This document shows positions 26,116 through 34,626 of a stretch of 64,000 nt of DNA, piece after piece (the first letter of the stretch is position 1; the number at the start of each line of letters is the position of its first letter). The DNA is from Actinopolymorpha singaporensis (GTDB taxonomy: Bacteria; Actinomycetota; Actinomycetes; Propionibacteriales; Actinopolymorphaceae): assembly GCF_900104745.1 (NCBI RefSeq), contig NZ_LT629732.1, positions 2,777,981 to 2,841,980 of the forward strand, given 5' to 3'. The translations under genes were made by a program, and so were the position numbers. The notes under the pieces were generated by a model. It did no database searches and was not told where the DNA came from. It saw only the letters and a program-made list of their open reading frames with translations.

Positions 26116-26772
26116 TCAGCGAGTCGCCGGTCCGGCGGTCGCGCGGTTGACGAGCTGTCGCAGCTCGCGGGCGTAGGCGTCCAGGTCGAGGTCGGGTCGC
26201 CGGGCGTACGCGTCGACCACGGCGTTGCGCAGGGACAGTACGAACACCGCCAGCACGGCCGGGTCGAACTCCCCGAACTCGCCGCTGCGCTGACCCTCGC
26301 GGAGTAGCTGCTCCAGGCCGGCCAGGTCCGCTCCGGTCCGGCCACGGTCGGCCGGCGCGATGCGTCGGACCAGCGATGCGGAGCGGGCGATCTCCACCAT
26401 CGACACCAGGTGACTTCGGTTCGTGCGGAGGAACTCGATGTTGGCGTCCAGGAAGGCGTTCAGGGTGCCCCTGGCGGTGGTCTGTGCCGCCACCTTCGGG
26501 CGTACGACGTCGGCGAACCTCGCCTGGATCATCCGGAGAACCTCCGCCGTCAGGTCGTCCTTGCCGGCGAAGTGGTAGGAGATCAGCCGGGTGCTGCTGA
26601 GCCCGGCGCGGTCGGCGATGCGGGCGAAAGACGCCCCGGCGTAGCCGAGGTCGGCGATCGTCTCGATCGCGGCGTCCACGATCTGTGCCCGCCGGGCGGC
26701 GTTGGTGAACGTCGCCCGGTCCCGCTCTCGACGGTCCTCGTCGTCAGCGGCGGGACCGCGATTTACCTGCAC
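26116..26772 (-). CDS. TetR-family transcriptional regulator
   Basis: A 218-residue regulator. The HTH lies at about residues 28-75 (QIVDAAIETIADLGYAGASFARIADRAGLSSTRLISYHF). The C-terminal half is a ligand-binding helical domain. It is the promoter-proximal gene of the GH29-esterase cluster and so probably controls it and itself. GTG 26772 is supported by TAGCTT ending 6 nt upstream. Confidence 0.9.
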   Translation of the reverse strand: MQVNRGPAADDEDRRERDRATFTNAARRAQIVDAAIETIADLGYAGASFARIADRAGLSSTRLISYHFAGKDDLTAEVLRMIQARFADVVRPKVAAQTTARGTLNAFLDANIEFLRTNRSHLVSMVEIARSASLVRRIAPADRGRTGADLAGLEQLLREGQRSGEFGEFDPAVLAVFVLSLRNAVVDAYARRPDLDLDAYARELRQLVNRATAGPATR

Positions 26773-26778
26773 GAGTAA

Positions 26779-26784
26779 AAGCTA
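26779..26784 (-). promoter_or_regulatory. Leaderless -10 hexamer of the TetR gene
   Basis: TAGCTT on the minus strand ends 6 nt before GTG 26772. A GAGTA direct repeat flanks it and may belong to an operator. Confidence 0.5.
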
Positions 26785-26824
26785 ACACGCCTGAGTACGC
26801 CTACCTGCCCGACGAATCCTGGTG

Positions 26825-27343
26825 TCACCCGCGGTCGACATCGAGGTCGCGGAGGCTGTGCCGGAACGACAGTTGGCGCCCGTCGTCGCGGGTGTTCCCG
26901 TCGCGGCGCCAGCCCGTCGCCTCGTAGAACGCCTGGCCGCGGGCGTATCCGGTGACCGTCCACAGCACCGCCTCGCGGTATCCGGACTCCGCCAGCGCCC
27001 GGAGAGCTGTGCGCATCAGTGCGGTCCCGACGCCGCCGCGCCAGTGGGTTGGGTCGACGGCGATCGTGTCGAGTTCGCCGAGCTTCGGGTCGATCGGGTC
27101 ACGGCTGGGACCGACACCCACCAGCCCGACGATCCGAGGAGGGCCGTGCGTGTCCTCGGTGGTTTCCGCGACCCACCAGCGGTTACGGCCACTCGTGAGG
27201 TCGTTCTCCCAGCGCCGGATCCGGGCCTCGTCCAGCCTGATCGTGCCCATCAGGTCACCGAACCCGGCGTTCCACGACTCGACGTAGATCCGCGTCACCC
27301 GCTCCGCGTCCGTTCCGCGCGCCTCGCGTATGCCGATCGCCAT
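26825..27343 (-). CDS. GNAT-family N-acetyltransferase
   Basis: A 172-residue acetyltransferase with DTIAVDPTHWRGGVGTALM as acetyl-CoA motif and AFYEATGWRRDG at the C-terminal end. The N-terminal IREARGTDAERV... is typical of PhnO/RimI-type small acetyltransferases. A weak CAGACT hexamer lies 6 nt before ATG 27343. Substrate unknown. About 50 bp separate its stop from the TetR start. Confidence 0.87.
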   Translation of the reverse strand: MAIGIREARGTDAERVTRIYVESWNAGFGDLMGTIRLDEARIRRWENDLTSGRNRWWVAETTEDTHGPPRIVGLVGVGPSRDPIDPKLGELDTIAVDPTHWRGGVGTALMRTALRALAESGYREAVLWTVTGYARGQAFYEATGWRRDGNTRDDGRQLSFRHSLRDLDVDRG

Positions 27344-27411
27344 GAGGTCAGTCTGCCGGGCTTCCGATTCGGTGGCTCGCCTCAGGGCCGGGAGGGGCGC
27401 ACACTGAACGC

Positions 27412-27945
27412 ATGCCGAACCCGCGCATCCCGAGGCGCACCCTGTTGCTGGCAGGTGCGGCCGCCGTGGTGGTGGTTCCCGCCGTTGGAGTCACCACCGC
27501 GGCGGCCGGAGACGCACGTGACCGGGCGAGGAGCGCGCGGCACTACCCGGAGCTGGGGCTCGACCTTGTGCCCGCACCGGCTGGAACCGTTCCCACACTG
27601 TCCGCGAGTGCGGCCGTTCACGCGTACGAGCACCGCCAGGGTCGCGCGACCTGGCAGCCTCCCCGGCGCCCGCGCACCGAGGTGATGCTCGCCAGTACGA
27701 CCGGTTCGGTCGACCTTCGCGGGCCGGGTGAGCCTCCGGCCGGTCCGTTGGACAACCGGCTGGTGTGGGTGCTCACCTGGCGCGACGTCGACGCGGAGGT
27801 GCACGGCCCGGCCACTCTCTCCAGGGCCGAACGCGAAGCCGTCCGGCAGCGGCTGCGGTTCGACGGCACCGCTGTCGTGGACGCCACCACGGGCGAGGTT
27901 CTCGTCGTCTTCGAGGAAGGGCACGACCGGGGTCGGCCGGTCTGA
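27412..27945 (+). CDS. Tat-exported protein of unknown function
   Basis: A 177-residue protein. The leader has a twin-arginine-like stretch (IPRRTLLLAGAAAVVVVPA, residues 5-23), with a likely cleavage near AAAGDA. The mature domain shows no motif I recognise. It contains a conserved-looking LVWVLTWRDVDAEVHGP segment. Coding bias is strong. A CACACT hexamer 6 nt upstream could serve as a weak leaderless -10. Its role is unknown. Confidence 0.7.
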   Translation: MPNPRIPRRTLLLAGAAAVVVVPAVGVTTAAAGDARDRARSARHYPELGLDLVPAPAGTVPTLSASAAVHAYEHRQGRATWQPPRRPRTEVMLASTTGSVDLRGPGEPPAGPLDNRLVWVLTWRDVDAEVHGPATLSRAEREAVRQRLRFDGTAVVDATTGEVLVVFEEGHDRGRPV

Positions 27946-27982
27946 TCGAGGGCGATGACCTTCACGGGCGGGAGATCGGCGT

Positions 27983-28005
27983 GTTACCTGTCGGACACAG
28001 GTGAC
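27983..28005. promoter_or_regulatory. 9-bp dyad upstream of the amidase operon
   Basis: GTTACCTGT-CGGAC-ACAGGTGAC is an inverted repeat with a single G-T mismatch, 41 bp before the small ORF at 28046. It could be an operator or a terminator for the preceding gene. No T-tract follows. Confidence 0.45.
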
Positions 28006-28045
28006 CCCGAAAGTGGTTTCGCATCCCCTCCCTCGAAGGAGCGCC

Positions 28046-28345
28046 ATGCCACCCACTCCACCGACCGACGTCGAGTTGGACATGCTGATCCGCGCCCGGC
28101 TCGCGTCGCTGGGAATCGACCTCGACCAGCTTCCGGCCGGCACCGGCACGGACCCGCAGACCGGCGCACCCGGCCGGGACGCCGCACTGGCGTCGTTGCG
28201 TTCGTTCGTCCGGGGAACCGTCGGAACGCTCGCCGGCTACCAGCTTCCGGCGCCGGCGGGTACCGCCGCAGACACTGCGGACGCACTGTCGCAGCAGCAC
28301 GCGCCGATGCTCTATCCCTCGATCAGCACGGAATGGCGGCAGTGA
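28046..28345 (+). CDS. Small hypothetical protein coupled to amidase
   Basis: A 99-residue acidic protein beginning MPPTPPTDVELDMLIRARLASLGIDLDQLP. The ATG follows AAGGAGCGCC. No known domain is evident. Residues 1-35 look like a helical oligomerisation segment. Its TGA overlaps the amidase ATG (TGATG), so the two are translationally coupled. It may assist or regulate the amidase. Confidence 0.65.
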   Translation: MPPTPPTDVELDMLIRARLASLGIDLDQLPAGTGTDPQTGAPGRDAALASLRSFVRGTVGTLAGYQLPAPAGTAADTADALSQQHAPMLYPSISTEWRQ

Positions 28346-30057
28346 TGGTCAACGAACCCGTCGACCGGCGCGTGGACCGCCGGGCGTTCCTCGCCCGCTC
28401 CGCAGCCCTGGCCGCGGCCGGCGCCGCCGGTGCGGTGGGCGCGGTCGCCCTGCCCCCGGCCGCCGGCGCGGCGACAGCCACCGCGACGGCAGCCACCGGG
28501 GTGACAGCCTTGACGCGCGGGCCCGGTGGGCGCGACCCGAACCTCGACCAGCCGAACGCCTACGTCCGCCCGCGCCCGCAGGCGCTGGCCGACCCGACCG
28601 AACTCACCCTGGCCGAGGCGGCCTGGATGATCAGGGAACGACGGCTCACCCCGGAACGACTCCTCGAGGCCTACCTCGCCCGGATCGGCACCTACGACTC
28701 GACCTACCAGGCGTTCAACGTGGTCCTGGTCAGCCAGGCGATGGCGGCCGCGCGGGCGGCGGGAAGTTCGCGCCATCTGGGCCCGCTGCACGGCATTCCA
28801 CTGGCCATCAAGGACAACTACTACACGCGAGGCGTACCCACGACGGCGAACTCCTTCCTGTTCGAGGACTTCGTTCCGCCGTACGACGCCACCCCGGTGG
28901 CCCGGCTGACCGGGAACGGCGCGATCCTGCTGGGCAAGACCCAGATGGGCCCGCTGGCGACCACCAGGGCGACCACTCCCGCCGGCGTGGTCACCACGGT
29001 GAACGCCTGGGCGCCGGCCAATCCGCGCGTCGACCCAGGCGGCTCCTCCACCGGCACCGCGACCGCCGTCGCCGGGCGGATGGCGACGTCGGGTACGGGC
29101 ACCCAGACCGGTGGCTCCATCACCGCACCGTCGAACGCACAGAACCTCACCGGCCTCAAGCCGACCATGGGCAGGGTGTCGCTGCACGGCATCATCCCGC
29201 TCACCTACACCCGCGACCACCCCGGACCGCTGGCGCGCGACGCGAAGGACGCGGCGATCATGCTCACCGCGATGGCGGGGGAGGACCCGCAGGACCCGCG
29301 TACACAGGGACTTCCGCCGGTGCCCGACCTGATCACCGCCGCCAGTCCGGTGCGGAGCGGAGGCAAGGTGAGCTTGCGGTGGCAGACGAGGATCGGCGTC
29401 CTTCCCGGTTTCGCGGACGGGAGTTCGGAGACGGCGCAGGCGCGCAAGGCGTACTTGACGAAGCTGGCATCGGTCCCAGGGGCACGACTGGTGGACGTGC
29501 CGTTCCCCGACGAGTGGGATCTGCTCACCGGCTCGGAGTTCAACAACGTCCGGCTGCCCGAACGCAGCGAGCCGTTCATGCCCTATCTGCGCGAGGACCT
29601 GCGCGGATTCGGGGTGTCGGTGCTGGGCTGGCTGCAGGGCGCGCTGCTCGGCGGGAACGAGTTCCTCACCGGCCAGCGGGCCAAACTGCTGTTGCTGGAA
29701 CGCGTTCTGGACCAGATCTTCGACCGCTGTGACGTGGTGGTGCAGACCGGTCCGGTGCCGTTCGACATCCTCGGGCTGCCCGAGATCGCGTTCCCGATCG
29801 GGTTCACCGCAGCAGGCTTGCCGATCGGGACCATCCTCGGCGGCCTGCCCTACGGCGAGGAACGCTTGTTGTCGGTCGCTGCGGCCTACCAGGCGGTCAC
29901 CGACTGGCACTGGCGGCGGCCGGCGGATCCGCCGGTGCCGACCGCGGACGCCCGCCGCGGTGAAGCCCTGTCCGGCCGGGGTACCGTCCGGGCCGGCGCA
30001 GCAGATCCGGCGCGGGGCCGGCTGAGTGCCGACGAGGTGGCCGCCACCATGCAGTAG
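28345..30057 (+). CDS. Tat-exported amidase (amidase signature family)
   Basis: A 570-residue enzyme. The twin-arginine leader is RRVDRRAFLARSAALAAAGAAG (residues about 8-30). The Ser-cisSer-Lys triad is seen as K156 (LAIKDNYY), S234 or S235 (DPGGSSTGTATAVAG) and S258 (TQTGGSITAPS). It hydrolyses an amide outside the cytoplasm. The substrate is unknown. The start is the ATG that overlaps the upstream TGA, although another ATG lies 12 nt earlier. Confidence 0.9.
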   Translation: MVNEPVDRRVDRRAFLARSAALAAAGAAGAVGAVALPPAAGAATATATAATGVTALTRGPGGRDPNLDQPNAYVRPRPQALADPTELTLAEAAWMIRERRLTPERLLEAYLARIGTYDSTYQAFNVVLVSQAMAAARAAGSSRHLGPLHGIPLAIKDNYYTRGVPTTANSFLFEDFVPPYDATPVARLTGNGAILLGKTQMGPLATTRATTPAGVVTTVNAWAPANPRVDPGGSSTGTATAVAGRMATSGTGTQTGGSITAPSNAQNLTGLKPTMGRVSLHGIIPLTYTRDHPGPLARDAKDAAIMLTAMAGEDPQDPRTQGLPPVPDLITAASPVRSGGKVSLRWQTRIGVLPGFADGSSETAQARKAYLTKLASVPGARLVDVPFPDEWDLLTGSEFNNVRLPERSEPFMPYLREDLRGFGVSVLGWLQGALLGGNEFLTGQRAKLLLLERVLDQIFDRCDVVVQTGPVPFDILGLPEIAFPIGFTAAGLPIGTILGGLPYGEERLLSVAAAYQAVTDWHWRRPADPPVPTADARRGEALSGRGTVRAGAADPARGRLSADEVAATMQ

Positions 30058-30105
30058 GCCGCCATGCGGTAGGCAGTCATGCAGGAGAACGCCCGGCAGC
30101 AGACG

Positions 30106-30831
30106 TCATCCACGAGGGATCGACAACTCGCCCTCGACGACCTCGGTGGCCACCTCCGTGAGCTTGCGGCGGTGGCCGCGGGCGTATCCGCGCAGGGTGG
30201 TGAACGCCGCCGCGACGTCGACGCGGTGACGTTCGGCGATCACACCCTTGGCCTGTTCGATGACGATGCGGCTGTTCAGCGCGGTCTGCAGTTGGGTGAC
30301 CAGGACGTCGTTGTGGCGTACGGCGCGTTCCTGCAGGATGCCGATGGTGGCGATGTCGGCCAGCGCCTGGCCGATCCGCAGTTCGTCGGACTCCAGCGGA
30401 CCGGCCTGTTCGTTGAAGAGGTTCAACGCGCCGATCGTCTCGTCCCGCAGCCGCAGCGGGACCGCGTGCACGGCGTGGTAGCCGGCGGCGGACGCCTGCT
30501 CGGCGAACCGCGGCCACCTGCTCTCCCCGGCCAGGTCGGGAACGACCACCTGCCTGCTCGTACGAAAACAGTCCATGCACGGGCCCTGCTCGGCCTGCAG
30601 CTGGAACAGCTCCAGCAGGCGGGCCTGCGCGCTCGAGGACGACACGAGATGGAGCCTGCCTCGGTGGTCGGACAGCATCAGCCCGGCGGCGTCGACCGGA
30701 AGCAGGTGGACGCACTCGTCTGTCAGCCGGTGGAGCAGGTCGATGACGTCGTAGTCGTCGACGAGGGAGTCGGCGAGAGTCACCAGGACCTCGGCAAGCT
30801 CGCGTGCTCGGCTGCGATCCCCGTCACTCAC
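30106..30831 (-). CDS. GAF-ANTAR transcription antitermination regulator
   Basis: A 241-residue protein. Residues about 25-165 form a GAF sensor domain (QGPCMDCFRTSRQVVVPDL, AVHAVPLRLRDETIGALNLF). The C-terminal ANTAR RNA-binding domain includes LNSRIVIEQAKGVIAERHRVDVAAAFTTLRGYAR. ANTAR proteins bind paired hairpins in nascent RNA and prevent termination. GTG 30831 is favoured because it overlaps the stop of a 12-codon ORF. A TTG at 30882 would extend the protein by 17 residues. It lies downstream of a second GAF-ANTAR gene. Confidence 0.85.
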   Translation of the reverse strand: MSDGDRSRARELAEVLVTLADSLVDDYDVIDLLHRLTDECVHLLPVDAAGLMLSDHRGRLHLVSSSSAQARLLELFQLQAEQGPCMDCFRTSRQVVVPDLAGESRWPRFAEQASAAGYHAVHAVPLRLRDETIGALNLFNEQAGPLESDELRIGQALADIATIGILQERAVRHNDVLVTQLQTALNSRIVIEQAKGVIAERHRVDVAAAFTTLRGYARGHRRKLTEVATEVVEGELSIPRG

Positions 30832-30866
30832 GGCGTTGACACCCCCTCGGAGTTCTGTTTCGTCAT
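30828..30866 (-). CDS. 12-codon linker ORF between two ANTAR genes
   Basis: The ATG at 30866 overlaps the stop of the upstream gene (ATGA) and has AGGAGA in front. Its TGA overlaps the GTG of the downstream gene (GTGA). The peptide reads MTKQNSEGVSTP. It is either a coupling device or a by-product of overlapping starts. Confidence 0.3.
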   Translation of the reverse strand: MTKQNSEGVSTP

Positions 30867-31585
30867 GGCGTTTCTCCTGCAAACCGAAGTCGTCGCGCGA
30901 CCACGTCGCGGGCCACCTCGTCGATGGGACGCTCGTTGGCGAAGGCGTACGCCCGCAGCATGGCCAGGGCCTGCGCGGCGGACACGCCGGCCTGCGCGAG
31001 GATCACGCCGGTCGCCTGATGGATCTCCGCTCGGTGAAGGGGGAGGTCGGTGATCCCGTACATCGCCTCGGCTTCGTGGGCGGGCAGTCCCTCTGGATAC
31101 TCTTCTCGTCGGTCGAGCAGTGTCCACATGGCCGCGTCGGCCATCCGCAGCGCGTTCGTCAGGGCCTTCAGCGGCAGTTCGCCGGGCGCGAGGCTGTAGA
31201 GGTCCATCACGCCGACCTTGATCGCGCCGAGTTGCAGCGGGAGGACGTACAGGCCGCGGGCCGCTGTGCGCTGGGCGTGCAGGGAGAAGACCGGCCAGCG
31301 GCGGTCGACCCTCTCCTGCAGGTCGGGGATGAGTACTGGGTGGCCGGACGCGAAGGCCTCCATGCACGGCCCCTCGCCGAGGGTGAACTGCAGCTCGTCG
31401 ATGCGACCGGCGACCTCGTCGCTGGCGCAGATCGGCTCCTGGCGATCAAGACCGGTCATCATCGTGATGGCCGCGCCGTCGATCGGTAATGCAGCGACGC
31501 CCGCCCGGCACACCCGAAGCGGCGCCCCGTCGCCACCTTCGGCGACGATGGACGCCAGGGCGTCGCCCAGCGGGTCGTCAGCCAT
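30863..31585 (-). CDS. GAF-ANTAR transcription antitermination regulator
   Basis: A 240-residue protein with an N-terminal GAF domain (LGEGPCMEAFASGHPVLIPDLQERVDRRWPVF; VLPLQLGAIKVGVMDLY) and a C-terminal ANTAR domain (EIHQATGVILAQAGVSAAQALAMLRAYAFANERPIDEVARDVV). It is paired with a second GAF-ANTAR gene immediately downstream. The two may form a heterodimer or sense different signals. The ATG start has only GGCG upstream, and initiation may be weak. Confidence 0.88.
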   Translation of the reverse strand: MADDPLGDALASIVAEGGDGAPLRVCRAGVAALPIDGAAITMMTGLDRQEPICASDEVAGRIDELQFTLGEGPCMEAFASGHPVLIPDLQERVDRRWPVFSLHAQRTAARGLYVLPLQLGAIKVGVMDLYSLAPGELPLKALTNALRMADAAMWTLLDRREEYPEGLPAHEAEAMYGITDLPLHRAEIHQATGVILAQAGVSAAQALAMLRAYAFANERPIDEVARDVVARRLRFAGETP

Positions 31586-31781
31586 CGCCGACGTCCAGGT
31601 CGATCTGCGGGCCGACGTCCGAGTCGACTGGCGGGCAGCCTGCTCGGCGGGTGTGAACGAGTGGCTGCCGGCTCATGCATCGCCCTTCTCCCCGCGGCAG
31701 GAACGGGGCCGCTCTCGTCGGTCCCCCGCAGGTCGAACCGACGCACCGATGCAGTGACGGTCTCCGGTGTTGTCTCCGGTG

Positions 31782-32480
31782 TCACAGCGTACGCAGGTCC
31801 TGGTTTGACACAAGCCACAGTCGTACGACGTCGCGGCCGAACGACCAGACCAGCGACGCGAGGGCCAGCGCCACCAAAGTGGTGGCGGCTGCCCGGGGAA
31901 GCAGACCGGAGCCCGCGACCAGGAGCGCGACGCCCTGGTACACCCCGACCAGTTTGCGGGCCTGGCTCGGTGGCAGCGGTCCGCGCAACCACGGCGCCGC
32001 CCAGGACGCGGCGACGAACACGTATCGCAGGCAGCCGATCGCCACCACCCAGCCGCCGAGCAGCGCCGCTACGAACCCACTCAGCACCAGGACGAGGAAT
32101 GCGTCGACCTCGATGTCGAACCGCCCGCCGAGTTCGGAGGAGGTGCCGGTGGCCCGTGCGACCCGGCCGTCGACGGTGTCCAGGACGAGAGCCACGGCGG
32201 CGAAGGCCACGAGCGCGGCCGGTGCGGTCCGGCCGAGGTTGTCGGCCGCCAGTGCGGTCACCGGCGCGATGAGGACCACGCGGACGAGGGTCACGGCGTT
32301 GGCCGGCCCGAACCTTTCGGTCCGCGGACGCCGGAACGCCACGGACAGCACGCCCCAGCTCACGACCGCATAGGTCGTTCCGGTGAGCAGGCCGGGTACG
32401 CCCAGCCCGACGGTGGCCCACAGGCAGGCCAGCAGGGCGAGCTCGGCCGCCGTACCCGCGGTCAGTTCCCATCGAAACAC
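31782..32480 (-). CDS. CDP-alcohol phosphatidyltransferase
   Basis: A 232-residue membrane enzyme with about six helices. The full family motif D-x2-DG-x2-AR-x8-G-x3-D-x3-D is present at D101, D104, G105, A108, R109, G118, D122 and D126. It transfers a phosphatidyl or similar group from a CDP-activated donor to an alcohol during phospholipid synthesis. The acceptor is not clear. The GTG start overlaps a 42-codon ORF, which could indicate coupling or a misplaced start. Confidence 0.88.
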   Translation of the reverse strand: MFRWELTAGTAAELALLACLWATVGLGVPGLLTGTTYAVVSWGVLSVAFRRPRTERFGPANAVTLVRVVLIAPVTALAADNLGRTAPAALVAFAAVALVLDTVDGRVARATGTSSELGGRFDIEVDAFLVLVLSGFVAALLGGWVVAIGCLRYVFVAASWAAPWLRGPLPPSQARKLVGVYQGVALLVAGSGLLPRAAATTLVALALASLVWSFGRDVVRLWLVSNQDLRTL

Positions 32481-32590
32481 GGTCGGGGAGTCCAGTCGGT
32501 GAGTGCGTCGGTGTCGACGTCGCCCAGCCAGTCACGGAAGGCCGGGTAAAGCGCGGCGAGCATCGGGTCGGCGTGGTCGGATCCGGGCAC
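32462..32590 (-). CDS. Small acidic ORF upstream of the phosphatidyltransferase
   Basis: A 42-residue frame (begins MPGSDHADPMLAALYPAF) with strong G/C third-position bias. TAGGCT lies 8 nt before its GTG, compatible with a leaderless start. It overlaps the phosphatidyltransferase start by 19 nt in another frame. It may be a real small protein, or the displaced N-terminus of the next gene after a frame shift. Confidence 0.4.
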   Translation of the reverse strand: MPGSDHADPMLAALYPAFRDWLGDVDTDALTDWTPRPCFDGN

Positions 32591-32598
32591 GTCACCAG

Positions 32599-32604
32599 AG
32601 CCTA
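32599..32604 (-). promoter_or_regulatory. Candidate -10 hexamer upstream of the phosphatidyltransferase
   Basis: TAGGCT on the minus strand ends 8 nt before GTG 32590. Confidence 0.35.
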
Positions 32605-32764
32605 GTAGCGCCCGCGTCGGGAACCGGCCTTCCGGTCCCGGACTGAGAAGCCCGCCGCGGCCGGTGTCAGCGCTACGTTGACGCGGCAGACATCGCGAAG
32701 ATCAGGGTCAGGTCGAACAGGGTCCGAGCGGTGTTCGGGTCACCGACGAGGAAGGTTCGCGTTC

Positions 32765-33532
32765 ATGGGTCTGGAGTCGTTCGAGCTCGGTGGTCGGGTC
32801 GCCCTGATCACCGGCGGGAACCGCGGTCTGGGGCTGGTGATGGCCAGGGCGCTGGCCGGCGCCGGCGCGGACGTCGCCGTCCTCAGCCGGCAGCAGGCCC
32901 AGGCGGAGAAGGCGGCGGCCGACATCGGTCAGGAGACCGGGCGGCGCACGCTGGGCATCGGCGCCGACGTCACCAAGGCCGCCGACGTGAACGACGCCGT
33001 GGCCGCGGTGGTCGCGGAGTTCGGGCACCTGGACATCCTGGTCAACAACGCAGGGGTCAACATCCGCAAACCGGTGGAGGAGTTCGACGAGGAGAGCTGG
33101 GACCTCGTGCAGGCCACCAACCTCAAGGCTCCCTACCTGTGCGCCCGGGCGGTCTCCCCGCACATGAAGGCGCAGGGGTACGGGCGGGTGATCAACGTGG
33201 GTTCCATGCTCGGGGTGTCCGCGCTGCCCGACCGTACGGCGTACTGCTCCAGCAAGGCCGCGGTCATGCAGCTGACCAAGGTACTCGCGCTGGAGTGGGC
33301 CGGCCACGGCATCACCGTGAACGCGTTGTGCCCGGGGCCGTTCGCCACCGACCTCAACATCCCGGTGATCGAGAACCCCGAGACCAACAAGTACTTCGTC
33401 GACCGGATCCCGTTGGGACGTTGGGGAAACCCGGAGGAGCTCGCCGGGGCGGCGATCTTCCTGGCCTCGGCGGCGTCGAGTTTCATGACCGGTTCGACGC
33501 TGGTCGTCGACGGCGGCTGGACCGCCCAGTGA
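32765..33532 (+). CDS. SDR oxidoreductase (gluconate 5-dehydrogenase-like)
   Basis: A 255-residue short-chain dehydrogenase. The cofactor motif is TGGNRGLG, with NNAG and the Y-x3-K of AYCSSK as catalytic residues. It ends in the usual SFMTGSTLVVDGGW. The ATG follows GAGGAAGG. Its TGA overlaps the GTG of the next gene, so it opens a three-gene operon with a TIM-barrel isomerase and a second SDR. It most likely oxidises or reduces a sugar or sugar acid. Confidence 0.9.
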   Translation: MGLESFELGGRVALITGGNRGLGLVMARALAGAGADVAVLSRQQAQAEKAAADIGQETGRRTLGIGADVTKAADVNDAVAAVVAEFGHLDILVNNAGVNIRKPVEEFDEESWDLVQATNLKAPYLCARAVSPHMKAQGYGRVINVGSMLGVSALPDRTAYCSSKAAVMQLTKVLALEWAGHGITVNALCPGPFATDLNIPVIENPETNKYFVDRIPLGRWGNPEELAGAAIFLASAASSFMTGSTLVVDGGWTAQ

Positions 33533-34626
33533 GTGCCGCACCGAACACGTCCGCGCCGCTTCGGGTCGGCCTGTCGGTCTACGGAACGACCTACAGCATG
33601 GGCCTGCACCCCAGGGCCGGGCGGCCGCCGGTCACCGCACGGGACGTGATGGACCAGGCGGTCCGGTTCGGCCTGGCGGGAGTGGAGTTGCCGGCCACGA
33701 TGCTCGCCGGCAGTTCCCGAACAGCTCCGGGCACCCTTCGCGAGCCCGGCGAGACCCCCGACCGCGCCGGGCACGCAGGGGACACGGCCCGCGACGACAG
33801 CCCCGAGGCGCTCGGAGAGTACGCCCGCGAGCGTGGCTTGTTCGTCACCGTCGACACCGCCGGGTTCGACCCGGAGGCGCTGGGCCGGGTGTTCGAGCTG
33901 GCCGTACGGGTCGGCTCGCCGGTGGTGCGTACCGTCGTCGGCGGCGCGAAGATCGGCGGCGACCGGCGCCCGCTCGCCGGCCGCTGGCAAGCGTTCCTTG
34001 ACGACGTGACGACCAAGCTGCACGCCGCCACCGAGCTCGCCGAGCAGGCCGGCGTCACCCTGGCCGTGGAGAACCACCAGGACCTCGCGTCGGAGGAACT
34101 CCTCGGCCTGTGCGAGTCGATCGGCTCGGCCCACTTCGGGATCAACCTCGACACCGGCAACCCGCTGGCCACAGCGGAGGAGCCGATCGACTACTTCCGG
34201 CGGGTCGCCCCGTACGTGAAGAACGTGCACCTGAAGGACTACTGGACCTGGCTCAGCGAGGAGGGCTACCGCCTGGTCAGGTGCCCGCTCGGCCAGGGGC
34301 TGACCGACTTCCCGGCCCTGCTCGGCCTGCTCGCCGAGCACGCGCCCGGGGTGAGCATGGCGATCGAGTTGGGTGCGCTGGAGGCCCGCCACATCCGCGT
34401 TCTGGCGGCCGACTTCTGGCCGGACTACCCGCCACGGACGTCCGCGCAACTGGCGCAGGCGCTGGGCGTCGTCCAGGCGAACGCCCGGCCCTCGGGTGGT
34501 GACTGGCGTACGCCGTTCGAGCGCGGCGAGTCCGTCGAGGAGATCGTCGCCTACGAGGAACGCCAACTGCTGCAGAGCATCGCCTACGTCCGAACCCTGC
34601 AGGACTGGCACGGAGGGCGGGCATGA
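33529..34626 (+). CDS. Sugar isomerase/epimerase-like TIM-barrel protein
   Basis: A 365-residue protein of the xylose-isomerase-like TIM-barrel superfamily. Likely metal ligands are in LAVENHQD, GINLDTGN and KNVHLKDY, with a Glu in SMAIELGAL. The GTG start overlaps the previous stop (GTGA), and its own stop overlaps the next ATG. Members convert keto sugars or inosose-type cyclitols. Together with two SDRs this suggests oxidation and epimerisation of a sugar or inositol derivative. Confidence 0.85.
   Translation: MSAAPNTSAPLRVGLSVYGTTYSMGLHPRAGRPPVTARDVMDQAVRFGLAGVELPATMLAGSSRTAPGTLREPGETPDRAGHAGDTARDDSPEALGEYARERGLFVTVDTAGFDPEALGRVFELAVRVGSPVVRTVVGGAKIGGDRRPLAGRWQAFLDDVTTKLHAATELAEQAGVTLAVENHQDLASEELLGLCESIGSAHFGINLDTGNPLATAEEPIDYFRRVAPYVKNVHLKDYWTWLSEEGYRLVRCPLGQGLTDFPALLGLLAEHAPGVSMAIELGALEARHIRVLAADFWPDYPPRTSAQLAQALGVVQANARPSGGDWRTPFERGESVEEIVAYEERQLLQSIAYVRTLQDWHGGRA

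Noticed and set aside
31459-32595. A 378-codon minus-strand frame across ANTAR and phosphatidyltransferase genes
   Set aside because: Arg/Pro/Gly-rich shadow frame; both real genes lie in other frames with clear domains.
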